Positions 37,152-47,074 of a stretch of 64,000 bases of DNA are shown piece by piece (position 1 is the first letter of the stretch; every line of letters begins with the position of its first letter). Under the pieces are notes generated by a model. The model did no database searches and was not told the DNA's origin. It saw nothing but the letters and a program-made list of their open reading frames with translations. Origin of the DNA: Shewanella chilikensis. Its GTDB lineage: Bacteria; Pseudomonadota; Gammaproteobacteria; Enterobacterales; Shewanellaceae. The DNA lies in assembly GCF_002836945.1 (NCBI RefSeq), contig NZ_NIJM01000014.1, positions 29,088 to 93,087 on the forward strand, in the 5' to 3' direction. A program made the position numbers and the translations under genes.

Positions 37152-38117
37152 CTATACCCGAGTGAGTTTGTCCAACAACTCAAGCAGTACAGGATCCAGG
37201 GGGGCCTGCACTGTCATTTCAGTCTCTGTCTCAGGATGAGTGAACTTAAGTTGCGCCGCATGCAGAAACAGGCGATTCAACCCAAGTGCCCGCATACTGT
37301 CATCAAACTTTTGCTCACTGTACTTTTCGTCACAGGCGATGGGGTGACCGGCATACTGGCAGTGCACCCGGATCTGATGAGTACGGCCGGTTACCGGACT
37401 CGCCTGCACCAGCGTGGCACCGTCATAACGCTGCAAAATTTTGAAACGGGTTTCCGAGGCCTTGCCTTCGGTATTCACCCGTACAATGCGTTCACCCGAC
37501 TTAAGTGTCAACTTCAGCAATGGTGCCTTAACCACCTTGTCGTGCTTTTGCCACTCACCGCGAACCAGCGCCTGATAGTCTTTTTGCATCTGCTTATGTC
37601 TGAGCTGGTCATGCAGGTGCTTTAACGCGCTGCGCTTCTTGGCAACCAAAAGCACTCCTGAGGTGTCTTTATCCAAACGGTGCACCAACTCGAGAAACTT
37701 TTGCTGCGGTCGCAGGGACCTCAGCGCTTCAATCACGCCGTAATCCACACCACTGCCACCGTGTACGGCGATGCCGGCAGGTTTGTTCAGTACCAGAATA
37801 TGCTTGTCTTCAAAAAGAATTCTGTCTTCTAGGCGCGATACCCGCTCAAGATTGGCGGATGGCGCAGTGCGATAGTTTTCTTCACTGACCCGAACCGGCG
37901 GAATACGTACCAGGTCCCCTTCGGCCAACTTGTATTCAGGCTTTATCCGTTTCTTGTTGACCCTGACTTCGCCCTTACGCACTATGCGATAGATCATGCT
38001 CTTGGGTACACCCTTGAGCTTGCTGAGCAGAAAATTGTCAATGCGCTGGCCAACATTGTCTTCGTCAATGGTCACCAGGCGAACTTGCAGATTGGGTGAT
38101 GGCGTCTCGGTTTTCAT
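37152..38117 (-). CDS. rluC: 23S rRNA pseudouridine synthase RluC
   Basis: 321 residues (E. coli 319). The N-terminal S4 domain is GQRIDNFLLSKLKGVPKSMIYRIVRKG; the RluA-type catalytic motif HRLDKDTSGVLLVAK carries the Asp nucleophile. It modifies U955, U2504 and U2580 in E. coli 23S rRNA. It is divergent from rne with a 587-bp gap, the E. coli arrangement. Confidence 0.96.
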   Translation of the reverse strand: MKTETPSPNLQVRLVTIDEDNVGQRIDNFLLSKLKGVPKSMIYRIVRKGEVRVNKKRIKPEYKLAEGDLVRIPPVRVSEENYRTAPSANLERVSRLEDRILFEDKHILVLNKPAGIAVHGGSGVDYGVIEALRSLRPQQKFLELVHRLDKDTSGVLLVAKKRSALKHLHDQLRHKQMQKDYQALVRGEWQKHDKVVKAPLLKLTLKSGERIVRVNTEGKASETRFKILQRYDGATLVQASPVTGRTHQIRVHCQYAGHPIACDEKYSEQKFDDSMRALGLNRLFLHAAQLKFTHPETETEMTVQAPLDPVLLELLDKLTRV

Positions 38118-38704
38118 AACACTTATGTTGCGGTTCGGGGCGCGCTATTGTACAACATGTTGAGGCTTTTGATTGCCGATTTTTTTGAATTCAGCTATAT
38201 TTCAGCGGCGAACCCTGCGTATTGATGAGCCTTTGCTCAATCTATGAACGGTTCGAACAGTGGAAAGCGCTTGAGCGATGTCTGACCTCCGAGGTCGCAA
38301 ATAATTGATTTGCAAACTGTATATAAAAGAACACTACTGAAAAAATTGTTTTTACGGTTAAACCTGGACGGAAACACGAAATTCAGACCACTTTCAAGCC
38401 GCCACTATGCTGTTTTCGAAAGTTAATGTTAACTCGTCATCAAACGACAAGGCTCGACTTCGGCATTACCGGATTATTATTGAAGAATTTATGGGGTTGG
38501 TTGATGTTTTACAACGAATTCCTTGTTTTTGTAATCATTGAAAAATAAGCCATAAATAGGATGCGACACGCAGCGAATGCGTCTAACAGCAATGCGCACC
38601 TCCCAGCCTGGAGGAACGCCGAGAGGCGTGCCCGAATGAGACCAGGCCCGTAATGCAGCGACCTGTACGTTTGATGACCTCTTATTAAGAAGAATGACGT
38701 CATC
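38118..38704 (+). promoter_or_regulatory. rluC//rne intergenic region with rne leader
   Basis: 587 bp without a gene. In E. coli the long rne leader mediates feedback by RNase E itself. Visible elements: an inverted repeat GACCTC-C-GAGGTC (38284-38296), and near the start codon two small hairpins, CCTCC with GGAGG (38599-38614) and ACGCC-GAGA-GGCGT (38616-38629). These resemble a structured 5' UTR. No promoter is clear enough to place. Confidence 0.55.
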
Positions 38705-41700
38705 ATGAAACGGATGTTAATCAATGCGACTCAATCCGAGGAGTTGCGCGTTGCCCTGGTTGATGGGCAACAGCTTTATGATCTGGATATCGAAAGCCCA
38801 GGCCATGAGCAGAAAAAAGCCAATATTTATAAAGGTAAAATCACCCGCGTAGAACCCTCTCTGGAAGCGGCATTTGTTGACTATGGCGCCGAGCGTCATG
38901 GCTTTCTGCCACTGAAAGAGATCGCTCGCGAATACTTCCCCAAAGGATACTCCTTCCAGGGTCGTCCCAGCATCAAAGAAGTGGTCAGTGAAGGCCAGGA
39001 AGTCATAGTTCAGATAGATAAAGAAGAACGTGGCAACAAGGGCGCCGCCCTGACCACCTTTATTAGTCTGGCTGGCTCTTACCTGGTACTCATGCCCAAC
39101 AACCCTCGCGCCGGTGGTATCTCCCGTCGGATTGAAGGTGATGAGCGCACTGAGCTGAAAGCGGCCATGGAGCACCTGGAAGTGCCCAACGGCATGGGGC
39201 TGATTGTTCGCACCGCGGGTGTTGGCAAGGCTGCCGCCGATCTGCAGTGGGACTTGAAGGTATTGCTGCACCATTGGACAGCGATTCAGGAAGCGGCCGA
39301 GAGTCGCCCTGCTCCTTTCCTGATTCATCAGGAAAGCAATGTTATCGTCCGCGCCATCCGCGATTACCTGCGCCGTGATGTAGGCGAAATTCTAATCGAT
39401 CACCCACAAATTTATGCTGATGCCAAACAGCATATCGCCTTGGTACGCCCTGATTTTGTCGACAGAGTCAAACCTTACTCTTCTGAAGTGCCACTTTTTA
39501 CCCACTATCAGATTGAGTCACAGATAGAATCCGCATTCCAGCGCGAAGTTAGACTGCCTTCCGGCGGCTCCATCGTTATCGATCCCACAGAAGCGCTGAC
39601 CTCTATCGATATCAACTCCGCCAGAGCCACCAAGGGCGGCGATATCGAAGAAACCGCACTGAACACCAACCTCGAAGCCGCCGACGAGATTGCCCGTCAG
39701 TTGCGTCTGCGCGACTTGGGCGGCCTGGTGGTTATCGACTTCATCGATATGACTCCGGTCAGACACCAACGCGAAGTGGAAAACCGTCTGCGTGATGCAG
39801 TTCACCATGACCGTGCCCGTGTGCAATTGGGCCGTATTTCCCGCTTCGGTCTGATGGAAATGTCCCGTCAGCGTCTGCGTCCGTCTCTGGAAGAGTCCGC
39901 CGCTCACATCTGCCCACGCTGTAACGGCCAGGGCACCATTCGTGGTACCGAGTCACTGGCACTGTCGATTCTGCGCCTGATGGAAGAAGAAGCCATCAAG
40001 GAAAACACCTCTCAGATTGAGGCCATAGTGCCCGTGGATGTTGCGGCTTACCTGCTGAACGAAAAGCGCAAGGCCATACGCATCACTGAGCAGCGCCATG
40101 ATGTTGAAGTCTATGTGATCCCTGATCCACACATGATGACCCCGAACTACCGTGTGGTGCGTCATCGCAAGGACGACCAGATCTCTGAAGTCAGCTACCA
40201 GCGTGTGGAAGATCCGGAAAACAAACTGTATGAACCACGTAAACTGGAACGTGCAGCCGCACCTAAGCCAGCACTGAGTGGTTTCGCTACACCTCTCAAG
40301 CAGGAAACTGCCGAAGCACCGCAGACAGCCAAACCGGCGGCCAAAGCCGCAACGACTGAAGCGGCCAAGCCCGGAATAATTTCCCGTTTATTCGCCGCCC
40401 TGGGTGCCATCTTCTCCTCTTCCGAGCCACAAGCCGACAAGAAGCAGGAAAAGAGCACTAAAGACAATCAAGAAGGCAGCGGCCAGAACAACCGCCGTAA
40501 CCGTCGCAATGACCGCAACGACAGACGTCGCAAGAGTGGTGATGACAAAGACGGTAACCGCGATTCACGCAGCCGCAACCGTAAATCGTCCGCCAATGAG
40601 CGCCCTGCCCGTGATAAAGACGAGCAAAGCAACAAGCGTCAGGCAAACGACACCGGCAAGCCAACCCGTGGTGACCGTAACGACAAGGCTCCCAAGTCTG
40701 AAGCTGTGGATGAACGCAAGAGCCGCAGCAAGGCCCGTGACGAAAGCGAGCAGGAACCAAAGCAGGAAGCCGCCCGTGAGCGTCGCCAACGTCGCAACCT
40801 GCGCCGTAAGGTGCGCATTGAGGCCAGCGATGCACAGGAAGCCGTTGACAATACAGCAGAGACAGCCAGCGCCGAAGTGAAAGCCAGCGCCCAGGCCAAA
40901 TCTGAAGTAAAGGTTGAGGCAAAAACCGAGGCCAAGCCAGCTCGCGCCAAAGAGAGCGATGCCAAGGATAACGCCGAGCAAGCTGACAAGCCGCGTCGCA
41001 ACCGTCGTAAGCCTGCCGCAGCTCAGGCTGAGTCCAAGGAAATGGAAGTTCAGACCGAAGTTGAAGCCAAGTCAGAAGCCAAGAGCGAAACGGCTACCGA
41101 GCAGAAGGGTGAAGAGTCAACTCAGGTTGCCACTAAAGCCCAAGGTGCAGAGATGTCACCAGACATTCAGGCAAGCGCCGAAGCCAGCCCTGTTGCCAAT
41201 GCCGAGCAAATCGCTGAAACCAGTGTTCAAGCTAGTGGTGTTCAAAGTGATGCCGAAGCCATTGAGGGTGCTGAAGAAGACGATAAGCCCAAGCGCGAAG
41301 GCCAACGCCGTAGCCGCCGCAGCCCTCGTCATCTGCGCGCAGCCGGTCAGCGTCGCCGCCGTACTGAACAGGAAGGCGAAGAGTCTGAAAGTACTGAAAA
41401 GGCAAGCACTGAAAAAGCAGCCACTGAAGTAGCAAATAACGCTAAAGAAGCGGTTGTCGCCGAGGCATCAGCGTCAGCCGCTGCCGTTGAAGTCGCCGCT
41501 GAGCAAGCAAAGCCTGCCGACAAAGCTCAAGAGCAAGCGCAAGCTGAACCTCAAGTTGTTGCCAAGCCGGCTCCTCAGGTTGAAGCCAAGCCGGCTCCTC
41601 AGGTTGAAGCCAAAGCGGAAACCAAAGCCGAAGCTCAGGTTGAGACAAAGCCTCAAGCCGAGGTCGCTGCCAAGGTAGAAGCCATTGCCGATGCAAAAGC

Positions 41701-42196
41701 CGCCGAAGTAGAGGTAAAGGCTGAGCCCAAAACAGCAGAAGCCGAACCAGCGCCTGAAGCCAAAGCTGAAAAAGCTGAAGTTGCAAAAGCTGAGCCCGTC
41801 GAAGCTGCGCCATCAAAGGCGGTAGAGAAAGCGAGCGAAGCACCCAAGGCTAAAACTGTTGAAGTCGCAGCAGCCAAGCCCAAGGCAGAAACTGCATCGG
41901 CAAGCGTCGCCGCCTCAGCCCCTATGGCAAAGCCGGCTGCTATCAGCCGCCCTGCGCGTCAGTCAAGCAATGAAGCCAAGGAAAGCTCGGCAGCAACACC
42001 TGCAACAACCCAGGCAAGCGCCGCAGCAAGAGTCAGTCGCTTCAGCACTATGGTTGGCTCAGATACAACCAAGCCACAGGTGGATCAACGTGCTCAAGTT
42101 GAAGTGCCCAAAGGCCGTGAGTATCAGGCCAATGGCGAAACCGCGCCACGCAAGAGCCATGGTAACAGCGCCGAGTCAGATATGGCCCGTCCCTGA
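38705..42196 (+). CDS. rne: Ribonuclease E
   Basis: 1163 residues (E. coli 1061). The N-terminal catalytic half is complete: S1 domain (about 38-118), catalytic aspartates in SIDINSA and VIDFIDM (near 302 and 345), and zinc-link CPRCNGQGT near 403-410. An amphipathic membrane-anchor helix [16 protein letters not shown] lies near 557-572, then a disordered Arg/Lys-rich region. [17 protein letters not shown] near 869-885 matches the conserved RNA- and helicase-binding segment. The last ~260 residues are extremely Ala/Lys/Glu-rich, with a 24-bp duplication. It initiates mRNA decay and processes rRNA and tRNA on the inner membrane. It is a single gene with a strong terminator. Confidence 0.98.
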   Translation: MKRMLINATQSEELRVALVDGQQLYDLDIESPGHEQKKANIYKGKITRVEPSLEAAFVDYGAERHGFLPLKEIAREYFPKGYSFQGRPSIKEVVSEGQEVIVQIDKEERGNKGAALTTFISLAGSYLVLMPNNPRAGGISRRIEGDERTELKAAMEHLEVPNGMGLIVRTAGVGKAAADLQWDLKVLLHHWTAIQEAAESRPAPFLIHQESNVIVRAIRDYLRRDVGEILIDHPQIYADAKQHIALVRPDFVDRVKPYSSEVPLFTHYQIESQIESAFQREVRLPSGGSIVIDPTEALTSIDINSARATKGGDIEETALNTNLEAADEIARQLRLRDLGGLVVIDFIDMTPVRHQREVENRLRDAVHHDRARVQLGRISRFGLMEMSRQRLRPSLEESAAHICPRCNGQGTIRGTESLALSILRLMEEEAIKENTSQIEAIVPVDVAAYLLNEKRKAIRITEQRHDVEVYVIPDPHMMTPNYRVVRHRKDDQISEVSYQRVEDPENKLYEPRKLERAAAPKPALSGFATPLKQETAEAPQTAKPAAKAATTEAAKPGIISRLFAALGAIFSSSEPQADKKQEKSTKDNQEGSGQNNRRNRRNDRNDRRRKSGDDKDGNRDSRSRNRKSSANERPARDKDEQSNKRQANDTGKPTRGDRNDKAPKSEAVDERKSRSKARDESEQEPKQEAARERRQRRNLRRKVRIEASDAQEAVDNTAETASAEVKASAQAKSEVKVEAKTEAKPARAKESDAKDNAEQADKPRRNRRKPAAAQAESKEMEVQTEVEAKSEAKSETATEQKGEESTQVATKAQGAEMSPDIQASAEASPVANAEQIAETSVQASGVQSDAEAIEGAEEDDKPKREGQRRSRRSPRHLRAAGQRRRRTEQEGEESESTEKASTEKAATEVANNAKEAVVAEASASAAAVEVAAEQAKPADKAQEQAQAEPQVVAKPAPQVEAKPAPQVEAKAETKAEAQVETKPQAEVAAKVEAIADAKAAEVEVKAEPKTAEAEPAPEAKAEKAEVAKAEPVEAAPSKAVEKASEAPKAKTVEVAAAKPKAETASASVAASAPMAKPAAISRPARQSSNEAKESSAATPATTQASAAARVSRFSTMVGSDTTKPQVDQRAQVEVPKGREYQANGETAPRKSHGNSAESDMARP
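41561..41608 (+). repeat. 24-bp tandem duplication in the rne tail
   Basis: Two identical 24-bp units beginning GCCAAGCCGG encode AKPAPQVE twice. They sit in a wider Ala/Lys/Glu/Val-rich region (about 41400-41930) with imperfect related repeats. Confidence 0.9.
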
Positions 42197-42215
42197 ACCT
42201 AAGTGTTGCTGAGAA

Positions 42216-42247
42216 AAAACCATGCCCTCGGGCATGGTTTTTTTATT
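42216..42247 (+). terminator. Rho-independent terminator after rne
   Basis: AAAACCATGCC and GGCATGGTTTT pair around a 4-nt loop, followed by an uninterrupted T run. It starts 20 bp after the stop. Confidence 0.9.
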
Positions 42248-42335
42248 TTGATCTGCTTCACACTTCTGTCACAACAGAAATTTTGCTAGTATGCGCAACT
42301 TTGTTTTTAACCCTCAAGATGGGATCCCAAGCTGA

Positions 42336-43895
42336 ATGTTTGAACTGATACGCCATAAAACCAGCAGTCACAAGGCGGATATACTCTCCGGCCTAACGGT
42401 TGCTATGGCGCTGGTGCCCGAAGCGGTAGCCTTTGCCTTCGTTGCTAAAGTAGAACCTATGGTGGGCCTTTATGCCGCCTTTATTATGGGACTGATCACG
42501 GCCCTCATCGGCGGCCGTCCCGGCATGATCTCAGGCGCCACCGGCGCGATGGCCGTGGTCATGACCAGCCTGGTGGTGTCTCACGGCGTCAGCTATCTGT
42601 TTGCTGCCGTGGTGCTGGCCGGGGTAATTCAAATTACCGCCGGAGCACTGCGTCTTGGCAAGTTCATCCGCATAGTGCCTTATCCTGTGATGATAGGCTT
42701 CGTCAACGGCCTAGCCATAGTGATATTCCTGGCGCAACTGGGGCAATTTCAAGTCAAAGTCGGCGAAGAGGAGATGGCCTGGTTGCCCGGTGCAGATATC
42801 TGGCTGATGCTGGCGCTGATAGCCATGACGATGGCCATCATACATTTTCTGCCTAAACTGACCACAGCCGTGCCTTCATCCCTGGTGGCCATACTGGCAG
42901 TAACCGCTCTGGTGGTAGGCCTGGATTTGGATACCCGCAACGTGCTCGATTATTTGCGCAATATGAGCGGTAATCCTGAGGCAACTATCGCCGGCACACT
43001 GCCAAGCTTTGCCATTCCGGCCGTGCCCTTCAACCTGGAAACCCTTTATATCATAGCGCCCTATGCCGTTATCCTGGCTGCTGTTGGCCTGATTGAGTCT
43101 CTGCTGACTCTGACTGTGGTCGATGAGATGACCCAGACCCGCGGCCGTGGCAACAAGGAATGTGTCGGCCAAGGCGTGGGTAACGTCACCAGTGGCTTTT
43201 TCGGTGCCATGGGTGGCTGCGCCATGATTGGTCAGTCGATGATTAACATCAACTCAGGGGGCCGCGGTCGTCTTTCCGGGATCACCGCCGCTCTCACCTT
43301 GCTGTGCTTTATTCTGTTTGCCGCCGCCTTTATCGAGATGATCCCGCTGGCCGCCTTGGTCGGGGTCATGTTTATGGTGGTGCTGGGAACCTTTGAGTGG
43401 GCCAGCTTTAAAGTGATGCGTAAGGTGCCCAAGCACGATGCCTTTGTTATTGTGCTGGTGACTGTGGTGACGGTATTTACCGATCTGGCGATTGCGGTAT
43501 TTGTCGGGGTGATAGTATCTGCGCTGGTATTTGCCTGGGAGCATGCCAAACAAATCAGTGCTCAAAAGAGCATAGATGCCAACGGTTGGGCGGTTTACCG
43601 TCTCAATGGCCCACTGTTTTTCGGCTCGGCGGCTTCGTTCCTTGAGTTGTTCGATGCCAACAATGACCCCAAGGATGTCGTGGTCGACTTCCAGTCATCC
43701 CGGGTCTGTGACCACTCGGCTCTGGATGCCATAGACACCTTGGCCGAGCGCTATGTGAATCAAGGCAAACGCCTGCATCTTCGTCATCTTTCCAACGACT
43801 GCAAACAGTTGCTGCACAAGGCCGGCGATCTGGTGGAAGTCAATCTGATTGAAGATCCCAGATACAAGATTGCCGACGACAAGTTGGACTCGTAA
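42336..43895 (+). CDS. SulP-family anion transporter with STAS domain
   Basis: 519 residues. About 12-14 membrane segments occupy 10-405, starting DILSGLTVAMALVPEAVAFAF, the conserved SulP entry motif. The C-terminal STAS domain (about 415-505) contains GPLFFGSAASFLELF and VVVDFQSSRVCDHSALDAID. SulP proteins carry sulfate, bicarbonate or dicarboxylates across the inner membrane; the substrate is unresolved. No sulfate or carbonic anhydrase gene is adjacent. It has its own terminator, shared with convergent msrBA. Confidence 0.95.
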   Translation: MFELIRHKTSSHKADILSGLTVAMALVPEAVAFAFVAKVEPMVGLYAAFIMGLITALIGGRPGMISGATGAMAVVMTSLVVSHGVSYLFAAVVLAGVIQITAGALRLGKFIRIVPYPVMIGFVNGLAIVIFLAQLGQFQVKVGEEEMAWLPGADIWLMLALIAMTMAIIHFLPKLTTAVPSSLVAILAVTALVVGLDLDTRNVLDYLRNMSGNPEATIAGTLPSFAIPAVPFNLETLYIIAPYAVILAAVGLIESLLTLTVVDEMTQTRGRGNKECVGQGVGNVTSGFFGAMGGCAMIGQSMININSGGRGRLSGITAALTLLCFILFAAAFIEMIPLAALVGVMFMVVLGTFEWASFKVMRKVPKHDAFVIVLVTVVTVFTDLAIAVFVGVIVSALVFAWEHAKQISAQKSIDANGWAVYRLNGPLFFGSAASFLELFDANNDPKDVVVDFQSSRVCDHSALDAIDTLAERYVNQGKRLHLRHLSNDCKQLLHKAGDLVEVNLIEDPRYKIADDKLDS

Positions 43896-43917
43896 ATTAA
43901 CACTGTCCAGACCATAT

Positions 43918-43948
43918 AAAAACGGCAAGCTGAGGCTTGCCGTTTTTA
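43918..43948. terminator. Bidirectional terminator between the SulP gene and msrBA
   Basis: AAAACGGCAAGC and GCTTGCCGTTTT pair around TGAG (43919-43946), with T runs on both strands. It serves both convergent genes. Confidence 0.9.
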
Positions 43949-43952
43949 TATT

Positions 43953-44870
43953 CTACTTCAGCTTGGCACTGAAACGCCGTCGCACCTTATCCAGCTTGGG
44001 TTTAATCACCAAGGCACAATAGGGCTGCTCACCATGGAGCGCAAAATAGTCGTTATGATAGTCCTCCGCCGGATAGAAACCATCAAAGGCGGTCAACTCT
44101 GTCACTATCGGTGCGCCGAATAAGCCTTCCTCATCCAGCGCCTTAATCATGGAGGATGCCGTCTCAATCTGCTTATCCGAGTGCGCGAAAATCACCGAAC
44201 GATACTGAGGCCCCACATCCTTGCCTTGGCGATTCAAGGTGGTGGGATCATGACTGGCAAAGAACACCTCCAACAGCTCGGCATAGCTGATGACAGTGGG
44301 GTCAAAAACTATCTGCACCACTTCGGCATGGCCGGTTGCGCCGCTGCATACCGCCTTGTAGTTGGCATCTTTTGCCGCGCCGCCGGCATAGCCGGAAGTC
44401 ACTTGCGTAACCCCGGACAAGCTTAAAAATACCGCTTCTGAACACCAAAAACAGCCGCCGCCCAGGGTGGCCGTCTCCAAACACTTTTCAGTTGCCGGCT
44501 GCAAAGCCTCGGCATCATCTATGGCCTCAAAGACCATGGAGACAGAATTGACGCAATGTCGCAAGTTCTTGGGCGTTAACCCCTCTCCTTCAAACACATG
44601 TCCCAGATGACCACCACATTGACTGCAGACGATTTCGGTTCTGCGACCATCGGCGTCGGGTATCCGGGTGACAGCACCAAAGATTTCATCGTCAAAGGCG
44701 GGCCAGCCACAATGGGCATTGAATTTATGCTCGGACAAATACAAGGGGGCGCCGCATTTACGGCACAGATATCGCCCCTTGGCATTGTGTTGATACAGCT
44801 CTCCACTGAAAGGGCGCTCTGTGCCTTTTTCCTCTATGACATAACGCTCAAACTCGTTCAGGGGTTTCAT
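43953..44870 (-). CDS. msrBA: Fused methionine sulfoxide reductase MsrB-MsrA
   Basis: 305 residues. MsrB comes first (1-115): zinc cysteines C36, C39, C82 and C85, active Cys106 in LRHCVNS. MsrA follows (130-305), with active Cys140 in GGGCFWCSE. The two halves reduce the R and S sulfoxides of methionine. The B-A order is seen in several bacteria. No signal peptide is present, so the protein is cytoplasmic. It is divergent from the 2OG oxygenase gene; a CRP-like dyad lies between, 83 bp before its start. Confidence 0.96.
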   Translation of the reverse strand: MKPLNEFERYVIEEKGTERPFSGELYQHNAKGRYLCRKCGAPLYLSEHKFNAHCGWPAFDDEIFGAVTRIPDADGRRTEIVCSQCGGHLGHVFEGEGLTPKNLRHCVNSVSMVFEAIDDAEALQPATEKCLETATLGGGCFWCSEAVFLSLSGVTQVTSGYAGGAAKDANYKAVCSGATGHAEVVQIVFDPTVISYAELLEVFFASHDPTTLNRQGKDVGPQYRSVIFAHSDKQIETASSMIKALDEEGLFGAPIVTELTAFDGFYPAEDYHNDYFALHGEQPYCALVIKPKLDKVRRRFSAKLK

Positions 44871-44952
44871 TTAACGCTCCTCGATTACTCTGCGTAACCC
44901 ATAGGACCCGAATTGCAACAGTTACCGTTTACTCAAGTTACACAGAGCCATA

Positions 44953-44972
44953 AAAGTGACTTGGATCACTTT
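44953..44972. promoter_or_regulatory. CRP-like dyad between msrBA and the oxygenase gene
   Basis: AAAGTGA-CTTGGA-TCACTTT has perfect 7-bp arms and a 6-bp spacer. Compared with the CRP consensus TGTGA-N6-TCACA it matches 8 of 10 positions. It could control msrBA, the oxygenase gene or both. Confidence 0.55.
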
Positions 44973-45082
44973 ACGTTGCCCCTATAAAGACATCAAGGTA
45001 GACTTGCGCCCGGGTCGCCCGACTGCCAACAAAATGTCCATAGAGACACGAGTATCGGGTCAATAAAAAATAACCAAGAAAG

Positions 45083-45928
45083 ATGATGATGAAACTGGAA
45101 ACCATAGACTATCGCGCCGCAGATGCTGCCGAGCGCTTTGTAGAATCCCTGCGCAGCACCGGCTTTGGCGTGTTGCGCAACCACCCTATTTCACAACAGT
45201 TGGTGCAGGATATCTACCGCGACTGGCAGGAGTTCTTCAACAGTGAAGAAAAGCAGGCCTTCATGTTCAAGCCGGAAACCCAGGATGGTTTCTTTCCGGC
45301 GAGCATTTCAGAAACCGCCAAAGGCCATACGGTCAAAGACATCAAAGAGTACTTTCACGTCTACCCCTGGGGCCGCATTCCTGAGCAATTGCAGGACAAT
45401 ATCCTCACCTACTACCAAGAAGCCAATGCGCTGGCCGCCGAGCTTCTGGACTGGGTCGAGGCGCACTCGCCTGCCGAGGTGGCAGCCAACTACCGCACTG
45501 CGCTGTCGCAAATGATAGCCAATAGCCACAAGACGCTGCTGCGGGTGCTGCATTATCCGCCAATGACAGGTGATGAGACCCCGGGCGCCATTCGCGCCGC
45601 CGCCCATGAAGATATCAACCTGCTTACCGTATTGCCCGCCGCCAACGAGCCCGGGCTGCAGGTGCAGAGCCTCGACGGGGAATGGCTGGATGTTCCCAGC
45701 GATTTTGGCAACCTTATCATTAACATAGGCGATATGCTTCAGGAGGCTTCCGCCGGTTACTTCCCATCGACCACTCATAGGGTGATCAACCCGGAAGGCG
45801 CCGATATGAGCAAGTCGCGGATCTCACTGCCGCTGTTCCTGCACCCTCGCCCCGACGTTGTACTGTCAGAGCGCTATACCGCCGACAGCTACCTGATGGA
45901 GCGCCTGCGCGAACTTGGGGTTATCTAG
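45083..45928 (+). CDS. 2-oxoglutarate/Fe(II)-dependent oxygenase (isopenicillin N synthase-like)
   Basis: 281 residues. Metal ligands His175 and Asp177 (AAHEDINLLTVLP) and His232 (STTHRV); the 2OG-binding Arg246-x-Ser248 lies in SRISLPLF. The N-terminal DIOX_N-like region includes GFGVLRNHPI. The family performs hydroxylations or ring closures; in bacteria most members have unknown substrates. Three Met codons open the frame (ATGATGATG), so the start is uncertain by two residues. It is divergent from msrBA and ends at its own terminator. Confidence 0.9.
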   Translation: MMMKLETIDYRAADAAERFVESLRSTGFGVLRNHPISQQLVQDIYRDWQEFFNSEEKQAFMFKPETQDGFFPASISETAKGHTVKDIKEYFHVYPWGRIPEQLQDNILTYYQEANALAAELLDWVEAHSPAEVAANYRTALSQMIANSHKTLLRVLHYPPMTGDETPGAIRAAAHEDINLLTVLPAANEPGLQVQSLDGEWLDVPSDFGNLIINIGDMLQEASAGYFPSTTHRVINPEGADMSKSRISLPLFLHPRPDVVLSERYTADSYLMERLRELGVI

Positions 45929-45947
45929 CGCCTGCGGGCGCTTTTTT
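45927..45947 (+). terminator. Terminator overlapping the oxygenase stop codon
   Basis: AGCGCC-TGCG-GGCGCT followed by TTTTTT. The stem begins inside the TAG stop codon. Confidence 0.85.
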
Positions 45948-46004
45948 CAGTTCGGAATGCTACAATAGCGCTCTTTTTTCAGTTTTCAGCAGGATAAGCA
46001 ATAG

Positions 46005-46946
46005 ATGGCGATTCAATGGTATCCGGGACACATGCACAAGGCCCGCAAAGAGATAGAAGAGGTGATGCCTCAGATAGATCTGGTGATCGAAGTGCTGGAC
46101 GCCCGAATACCCTACAGCAGTGAAAACCCCATGGTGGCCAAGCTGCGCCAGGACAAGCCTTGTATCAAGTTGCTGAATAAGTCTGATCTGGCCGATCCCG
46201 AGATAACCAATCGCTGGATTGAGTACCTGGAGCAGGAACAAGGAGTACGGGCACAAGCCATCACTACCCTGCAACCGGCCATGGTCAGAAAGATCCCCGA
46301 GCTGTGCCGCAAACTGGTCCCCGTAAGCGAAGGTGCGCTCAAGGATATTCGCACCATGATCATGGGCATCCCCAATGTGGGCAAGTCCACCATCATCAAC
46401 ACCCTGGCCGGTCGGGTGATTGCCAAGACAGGTAATGAACCTGCGGTAACCAAGGCGCAGCAAAGGATCAACCTTAAAAACGGCATAGTGCTATCCGACA
46501 CGCCGGGGATCCTTTGGCCCAAGGTGGACAATGAAGCCTCGGGTTATCGCCTGGCGGTCACAGGTGCCATCAAGGACACCGCCATGGAGTATGAGGATGT
46601 GGCCCTGTTTGCCGCAGCTTATTTCCTGCATGCCTACCCGGAGGCGATGATGGAGCGTTATAAGCTCACCTCCCTGCCCGCCACAGATATTGAACTGCTC
46701 GAAGAGATAGGCCGCAGGCGCGGCGCCCTCAGAAGCGGCGGTCATATCGATTTGCACAAGGCCTCGGAACTGCTGCTGCATGAGTTCCGCTCTGGGAAAA
46801 TCGGTCAGCTGTCACTGGAAACGCCGGAAATGGCCCAGGCCGAAGAGGCGGAAGTGGCCAAGCTGCTGGCAGAGAAAGAAGCCCTGAAGCAGGCAAAGAA
46901 AGAAGCCGACAGGCTGAAGCGCTCCGGCAAACGCCATCAGGGTTAA
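46005..46946 (+). CDS. Ribosome-biogenesis GTPase YlqF/RbgA-like
   Basis: 313 residues with circularly permuted G motifs: NKSDL (G4, near 58) comes before GIPNVGKSTI (G1, near 122) and DTPG (G3, near 166). RbgA in Bacillus matures the 50S subunit. The C-terminal region is a helical tail ending in a Lys/Glu-rich coiled segment. It opens MAIQWYPGHMHKARKEI, the conserved YPGHM start. A single gene, closed by a terminator. Confidence 0.93.
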   Translation: MAIQWYPGHMHKARKEIEEVMPQIDLVIEVLDARIPYSSENPMVAKLRQDKPCIKLLNKSDLADPEITNRWIEYLEQEQGVRAQAITTLQPAMVRKIPELCRKLVPVSEGALKDIRTMIMGIPNVGKSTIINTLAGRVIAKTGNEPAVTKAQQRINLKNGIVLSDTPGILWPKVDNEASGYRLAVTGAIKDTAMEYEDVALFAAAYFLHAYPEAMMERYKLTSLPATDIELLEEIGRRRGALRSGGHIDLHKASELLLHEFRSGKIGQLSLETPEMAQAEEAEVAKLLAEKEALKQAKKEADRLKRSGKRHQG

Positions 46947-46974
46947 GCTTCCCTCAAGAAGCAAGCTTAACGGA

Positions 46975-47003
46975 AACGGGCCACAAATCGTGGCCTGTTT
47001 TTG
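46975..47003 (+). terminator. Terminator after the YlqF-like gene
   Basis: AAACGGGCCAC and GTGGCCTGTTT form an 11-bp stem with one G-U pair and a 5-nt loop, followed by TTTTTG. Confidence 0.8.
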
Positions 47004-47074
47004 TTTGTCACTTATCCGACCAATTATCCAACTAAATTCCGCATAAGCTTAATGTTAGTCCTTTGCAGAATCGC

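Noticed and set aside
38305..38327. rne promoter TTGATT and TATAAA
   Set aside because: Spacing of 11 bp is too short for a sigma-70 promoter.
41442..41843. Leucine-rich 133-codon frame on the - strand
   Set aside because: Product of antisense reading of the Ala/Lys/Glu-rich rne tail; low complexity, not a gene.
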